Origin: an uncultured Prevotella sp.
GTDB lineage: Bacteria > Bacteroidota > Bacteroidia > Bacteroidales > Bacteroidaceae
Assembly: GCA_947072805.1 (NCBI GenBank)
Contig: CAMTJK010000013.1
Location: 1-24,010 of the forward strand
Direction of reading: 5' to 3'
Length of the DNA stretch: 24,010 bases
Below the pieces are notes generated by a model, which was not told the origin of the DNA, did not search any database, and saw only the letters and a program-made list of their open reading frames with translations. A program made the translations under genes and the position numbers. Of this stretch, positions 23,800 through 24,010 are shown one piece after another; the first letter of the stretch is position 1, and the number at the start of each line of letters is the position of its first letter.

Positions 23800-23865
23800 A
23801 TGAATATCATTTTGTGGAGCATTTTCTTAGTTTGTCTGTACAATATCTTTTTCGGTAAAAAATAA
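23800..23865 (+). CDS. Possible 21-residue hydrophobic small protein
   Basis: ATG 23800 to TAA 23863-23865 encodes 21 residues, MNIILWSIFLVCLYNIFFGK plus one Lys. It is a single hydrophobic stretch with two terminal lysines, the composition of a tiny membrane protein. It lies 59 nt after the PAP2 gene on the same strand, so it could be the last gene of that transcript. There is no ribosome-binding site, as elsewhere in this genome. Chance cannot be excluded at this length. Confidence 0.3.
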   Translation: MNIILWSIFLVCLYNIFFGKK

Positions 23866-24010
23866 GCAGACACTCACTCCCCCCGAAAACCATCCGAAAC
23901 ACCTCACAAAACGCAGTGCAATTTTGCACGTATAACATTTATTTACTTTTATGAAAGTAACTACTCAGTCTTTTTTTTTCCTGCTGCAGTTATAGACATT
24001 TTAAAGTTAA
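23866..24010. other. Non-coding tail with two small hairpins
   Basis: No gene is visible. GTGCAA 23916-23921 and TTGCAC 23924-23929 form a compact palindrome. TTACTTT 23943-23949 and AAAGTAA 23954-23960 form a perfect 7-bp hairpin, followed 9 nt later by a run of nine T at 23970-23978. The pair could be a weak terminator for the SDR-PAP2 transcript or an operator for the next gene beyond the window. Confidence 0.4.

Noticed and set aside
23625..23873. 82-codon minus-strand frame at the right end
   Set aside because: It overlaps the end of the well-supported PAP2 gene antisense and has no recognisable composition or promoter.

Overview
The window reads as a chromosomal segment from a Bacteroidales bacterium, most likely of the Prevotella group. 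The reasons are repeated matches to the Bacteroidetes promoter (TAnnTTTG, sometimes with TTTG 19-20 nt upstream), starts preceded by A/T-rich sequence rather than clear Shine-Dalgarno sites, many exported proteins with short Lys-rich signal peptides, and the gene families present. Genus is an inference; no rRNA or tRNA gene is visible.

Layout. 1-524 is non-coding and holds a 22-bp-periodic array of small palindromes, a good promoter and a leader stem-loop. 525-4192 is an etfB-etfA-acyl-CoA dehydrogenase operon. It ends at a perfect 19-bp inverted repeat that also serves the convergent dacB-mscS pair on the minus strand (6828-4335). 6829-7266 is non-coding, with a dacB promoter, a dispersed 17-bp motif, a 100-bp element bounded by 12-bp inverted repeats, and the nadB promoter. 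nadB (7267-8862) ends in a clear hairpin terminator.

9171-19000 is the most interesting part: eight co-directional genes behind one promoter. They encode a three-helix membrane protein with a very basic tail, a 1037-residue FtsZ/tubulin-superfamily protein fused to a C-terminal GYF_2-type domain, a zinc ribbon-TM-MORN protein, and five consecutive proteins with signal peptides. One of the five is probably NTF2-like, and one is coiled coil/TPR-like with a beta-sandwich end. The arrangement suggests a cytoskeletal GTPase coupled through membrane adaptors to periplasmic or surface parts, i.e. an envelope machine of unknown function. I recognise none of the exported proteins.

19001-19299 contains a 174-bp nearly symmetric palindrome whose arms carry the same motif seen near 6898 and 4307, followed by a likely bidirectional terminator. 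Ribonuclease R (minus) follows. Divergent from it is an SDR/epimerase plus PAP2-family pair that may act in lipid (possibly sphingolipid) metabolism. The last 270 bases hold a possible 21-residue hydrophobic peptide and small hairpins, with no convincing larger gene.
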